DNA of 15,869 bases from assembly GCA_949538655.1 (NCBI GenBank), contig CATISE010000182.1:1-15869 (forward strand), in the 5' to 3' direction. The stretch's first letter is position 1. Each line of letters begins with the position of its first letter. Under the pieces are notes generated by a model. The model did not search any database and had not been told where the DNA came from. It worked only from the letters and a program-made list of their open reading frames with translations. Source of the stretch: Marine Group II euryarchaeote MED-G33. GTDB lineage: Archaea; Thermoplasmatota; Poseidoniia; Poseidoniales; Thalassarchaeaceae. Made by a program: the position numbers and the translations under genes. Of this stretch, positions 13,402 to 15,869 are shown piece by piece.

Positions 13402-14817
13402 TCAGGGGGTCACTCGACTTCGGTCTCTTGGGAAGAGGACGACTTCACGCACGTTTCCTGCACCTGTGAGTACCATCAGTAGGCGAGCTACACCGAGCCC
13501 CCAACCCGCGTGAGGTGGTGCTCCATATCGAAATCCATCTGTATAGAATGTGAAATCTGCTGGATCTAAATCCATGTTGCGGAGATTCTGTTCCAACACA
13601 TCCACTCGATGTTCACGCTGACCACCACTGGTCATCTCATCACGACCATAGTTGAGGTCGAATCCGCGAGATAGTTGACCCCCTGTCGAGCCTTTCTCAG
13701 TCTCATCGTGGAAGATGTAGAACGGCTTCATCGACATCGGCCATCGCGGCAAGAAGTGGAAGCCAGGATACTTGGCTGCAATCAGGTCACAGTGGTGCGA
13801 TTCAATGTCGTCGCCCCACTCAATTTCTCCACCACCTGCTTTGACGATTTCAATCGCTTCACAGTATGGGATTCTTGGGAATGGTAGACTCGGAACATCG
13901 ACTGTAATCGCCTCTTGGTCTTGTGATGCACGATATTCATTGATGACATCTATCAAGTTCTGATCATTGGCCGCAACTTGGCTCCAAATGTGGTGAATCA
14001 TTCTCTCTTGGACACACATGACGTCTTCATCGTTCATCCAGGCACCTTCAATATCGAAGGAGATGAATTCGTTGAGGTGTCTGTATGTGTCGTGCTTCTC
14101 GGCTCTGAAAGCGGGTCCGATTTCGAATACACGCTCAAGGCCACCCAAGACGGCGAGTTGCTTGTACAATTGTGGAGATTGTGAAAGATATGCATCGGTA
14201 TCGAAATACTTCATTGGGAACAAGTTGGTTCCACCCTCGGAAGCACTGGCAATTATCTTAGGTGAATTCATTTCATTGAAACCCTCGGTGATGAGGTGAT
14301 CACGCCCATACTGTAGGACCTTTCCACGCAACTGGAACATTGCATTCACATGTGCGCGACGCAGATCGAGGTGACGATTGTCTAGACGGACATCGAGTCC
14401 AACGTGGACATCGTCGACAACACCCACGGGGAGTGGAGTTTCTGCGAGTGCTAGGATTTGTCCCGAAGAGACATTGATTTCGTATTCTGCAGGGGGCTCT
14501 GGCTCTCCTTCTGCAACCTTGGGGGGGCGCTTCTGCGCGACTTGTCCCGTGACTTGGATGGTAGATTCACGGCTCGCACTTTGGATGGCTGCAAAAGAAT
14601 CCTCATCCATATTGTCCTTCTTGAGGAAAGCTTGCAGATGTCCAGTGCCATCACGTAGCATCAGAAAACAAATGGCGCCACGGCCTCGAACCGCTTCGGC
14701 GTAACCTGCAACCGTTACTTCGTGTCCAATCATTTGGGCTCCCAAATCACGCACTTCACCAAGGGTGTGCGTGCGATAGTGGGTTGGCTCCCAATCACGG
14801 CCATCACGTCCTGTCAT
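13402..14817 (-). CDS. aspS: Aspartyl-tRNA synthetase, archaeal/eukaryotic type
   Basis: A class IIb synthetase charging tRNA-Asp in the cytoplasm. The 471-residue length and the lack of the bacterial GAD insertion mark the archaeal type. Residues about 30-130 are the OB-fold anticodon-binding domain (VTVAGYAEAV, FLMLRDGTGHLQAF); about 140-471 the catalytic core with LDNRHLDLRR, motif 1 (GFNEMNSPKI), SEGGTNLFPMKYF, QSPQLYKQ, motif 2 (FRAEKHDTYRHLNEF), SGGQREHR and motif 3 (GWGLGVARLL). An extra 13-residue N-terminus and an acidic Pro-rich insertion (about 105-115) are present. At the residue that helps decide tRNA-Asp against tRNA-Asn (Trp26 in Thermococcus) it has Glu41, so discrimination is uncertain. 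It diverges from metK; the lipoprotein gene follows 10 bp behind. Confidence 0.96.
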   Translation of the reverse strand: MTGRDGRDWEPTHYRTHTLGEVRDLGAQMIGHEVTVAGYAEAVRGRGAICFLMLRDGTGHLQAFLKKDNMDEDSFAAIQSASRESTIQVTGQVAQKRPPKVAEGEPEPPAEYEINVSSGQILALAETPLPVGVVDDVHVGLDVRLDNRHLDLRRAHVNAMFQLRGKVLQYGRDHLITEGFNEMNSPKIIASASEGGTNLFPMKYFDTDAYLSQSPQLYKQLAVLGGLERVFEIGPAFRAEKHDTYRHLNEFISFDIEGAWMNDEDVMCVQERMIHHIWSQVAANDQNLIDVINEYRASQDQEAITVDVPSLPFPRIPYCEAIEIVKAGGGEIEWGDDIESHHCDLIAAKYPGFHFLPRWPMSMKPFYIFHDETEKGSTGGQLSRGFDLNYGRDEMTSGGQREHRVDVLEQNLRNMDLDPADFTFYTDGFRYGAPPHAGWGLGVARLLMVLTGAGNVREVVLFPRDRSRVTP

Positions 14818-14838
14818 GTTTATCGGCGTGTGCGTCCA

Positions 14839-14846
14839 TCACTTGA
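14839..14846 (-). promoter_or_regulatory. Possible weak promoter element of aspS
   Basis: TCAAGTGA on the minus strand, ending 21 nt before the ATG at 14817; it matches the amnB-like box TCAAATGC at six of eight positions and the same spacing. Weak on its own. Confidence 0.2.
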
Positions 14847-14872
14847 ACCGCACGGCTGGAAAATGTGTTCTT

Positions 14873-14892
14873 TTTCAGTCGAATTACTGAAA
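14873..14892. promoter_or_regulatory. Inverted repeat in the aspS-metK divergent region
   Basis: Arms TTTCAGT / ACTGAAA with a 6-base spacer (CGAATT), in the middle of the 123-bp intergenic region. It is about 18 bp upstream of the metK TATA-like box, so it could be an operator serving one or both genes. Nothing else is seen in this gap besides the candidate promoter boxes. Confidence 0.4.
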
Positions 14893-14910
14893 CGCTCCCA
14901 TCCTCACCAT

Positions 14911-14918
14911 TGATATGC
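14911..14918 (+). promoter_or_regulatory. TATA-like promoter element of metK (leaderless type)
   Basis: TGATATGC, ending 22 nt before the ATG at 14941. No Shine-Dalgarno lies before metK (the bases are GCCGGGTTTA), so a leaderless message with an archaeal TATA box at this position is the simplest reading. Confidence 0.45.
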
Positions 14919-14940
14919 AAAAGGCGATTCGCCGGGTTTA

Positions 14941-15869
14941 ATGTCACACGAGAGTTTGCTATTTACCTCTGAATCGGTTACTGCGGGGCACCCAGACAAG
15001 TTGTGTGATGCCATTTCAGATGCGATTCTAGATGCCTGTTTGCAACAAGACCCTCACGCACGTGTTGCTTGTGAAACCGTGGTCAAAGGAACCGATACCG
15101 GTAGCACAATCATCCTCGCGGGGGAAATCACCTGTGCACCACCTCAAATCGACTACGAATCGGTCGCAAGAAAAACCGCTGCATCCATTGGGTATACCGA
15201 TCATGCCTTTGGAATGGATGCTGAAACCTGTGATGTTCAATTGCTGATTTCAACTCAATCTCCAGACATCAGTCAAGGTGTCGATCAAGGCGATATCAAT
15301 CAGGGTGCAGGTGATCAAGGATTGATGTTCGGTTTTGCGACAGATGAATCTGAATCGTATCCGACGCTTTCTGGGAACTTCATGCCATTGTCAGCACTAC
15401 TAAGCCAGGCTCTAACCCGCCGTCTAACAGCAGTTCGTGAGAGTGGTTTGCTGCCTTGGTCTAGACCCGATGGCAAATCACAGGTCACGATCGAGTATGG
15501 CGCCTATGGGAAACCACGCCGAGTATGGGCGGTTGTAATCGCTATTCAGCACGATGATATGTTGGAGAAGTTCGGTTCTGAAGATGCAGAACATGAGTTC
15601 ATTGAAGCTGAAATCAAAAAACACGTTATCGACCCGATTATACCGCCTGAATTGATCGATTCAAATACAGATATCATCATCAATGGTACCGGTCGATTCG
15701 TACAAGGTGGCCCTCATGCAGATGCTGGTGTCACCGGTCGAAAAATCATCGTAGATACCTATGGAGGCATGGGCCGACATGGTGGAGGTGCTTTCAGCGG
15801 CAAGGACCCTTCGAAAGTCGACCGTTCCGCCACCTATGCTGCTCGATGGGCAGCCAAGCACGTTGTGGC
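14941..15869 (+). CDS. metK: S-adenosylmethionine synthetase, bacterial type (3' end outside window)
   Basis: Methionine adenosyltransferase makes S-adenosylmethionine from ATP and methionine. The reading frame from ATG 14941 stays open to the window edge: 309 complete codons of an expected total near 385, so about 75 residues are missing. Conserved bacterial/eukaryotic MetK motifs are present: ESVTAGHPDK with His17 and Asp19, CETVVKGTDTGS, QSPDISQGVD, GAGDQGLMFGFA, GRFVQGGPHADAGVTGRK and GGGAFSGKDPSKVDRS (phosphate loop and Lys). Archaea usually carry the distinct archaeal MAT family instead, so this copy was probably acquired from bacteria. It is divergent from aspS across a 123-bp region holding a dyad and a TATA-like box. 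Confidence 0.96.
   Translation, partial: MSHESLLFTSESVTAGHPDKLCDAISDAILDACLQQDPHARVACETVVKGTDTGSTIILAGEITCAPPQIDYESVARKTAASIGYTDHAFGMDAETCDVQLLISTQSPDISQGVDQGDINQGAGDQGLMFGFATDESESYPTLSGNFMPLSALLSQALTRRLTAVRESGLLPWSRPDGKSQVTIEYGAYGKPRRVWAVVIAIQHDDMLEKFGSEDAEHEFIEAEIKKHVIDPIIPPELIDSNTDIIINGTGRFVQGGPHADAGVTGRKIIVDTYGGMGRHGGGAFSGKDPSKVDRSATYAARWAAKHVV

Noticed and set aside
1..15869. CRISPR array, tRNA/rRNA genes, insertion sequence or prophage
   Set aside because: I saw no regular direct repeats with spacers, no cloverleaf-like sequence with CCA context, and no transposase, integrase or terminal repeats.

Overview
The window most likely comes from a marine planktonic archaeon of the Marine Group II / Candidatus Poseidoniales type. 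No marker gene proves this. The evidence is an archaeal-type aspartyl-tRNA synthetase, a surface protein with an Ig-like, one-TM, Pro/Glu-rich and aromatic C-terminal layout, a permease with an EF-hand tail, and a set of leaderless-style promoters: similar 8-base TATA-like elements 21-22 nt before the start codons of metK, the APC permease and amnB, with weaker forms before aspS and the gene at 6266. Genes inside operons instead carry Shine-Dalgarno sites (GGAGG, GAGGTG). Bacterial-type genes (metK, panB and the amn-like set) suggest transfer from bacteria. DNA is tightly packed. The longest gene-free stretch is 123 bp (14818-14940), so no gap exceeds 300 bases.

Layout, left to right. 1-1101 (+): 3' part of a large membrane-anchored surface protein. 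1092-1910 (-): panB, pantothenate/CoA synthesis. 1973-3655 (-): APC amino-acid permease with an EF-hand tail. 3708-5285 and 5282-6187 (-): two LigB-family subunits matching 2-aminophenol 1,6-dioxygenase alpha and beta; the alpha subunit is fused to a RidA-fold 2-aminomuconate-deaminase-like domain. 6266-6718 (+): small membrane protein. 6708-12863 (-): a six-gene operon, in transcription order formyltransferase-like protein, SDR, TPR protein, luciferase-like flavin monooxygenase, asparaginase-II-type amidohydrolase and hydroxy/aminomuconic-semialdehyde dehydrogenase. 12903-13391 (-): lipoprotein. 13402-14817 (-): aspS. 14941-end (+): metK, cut by the window edge.

The notable content is 3708-12863. 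Four activities that are consecutive in the bacterial 2-aminophenol (modified meta-cleavage) route are present: ring-cleaving dioxygenase beta and alpha, semialdehyde dehydrogenase (AmnC-like) and 2-aminomuconate deaminase (AmnD-like). The later genes of that route (4-oxalocrotonate decarboxylase, hydratase, aldolase) are not in the window. In their place stand a flavin monooxygenase, an amidohydrolase, a formyltransferase-fold protein and an SDR without the usual YxxxK. I infer an undescribed pathway, probably catabolic, for an amino- or N-heteroaromatic compound, possibly served by the adjacent permease. The substrate cannot be read from sequence.

No tRNA, rRNA, CRISPR array, insertion sequence or integrase was seen.
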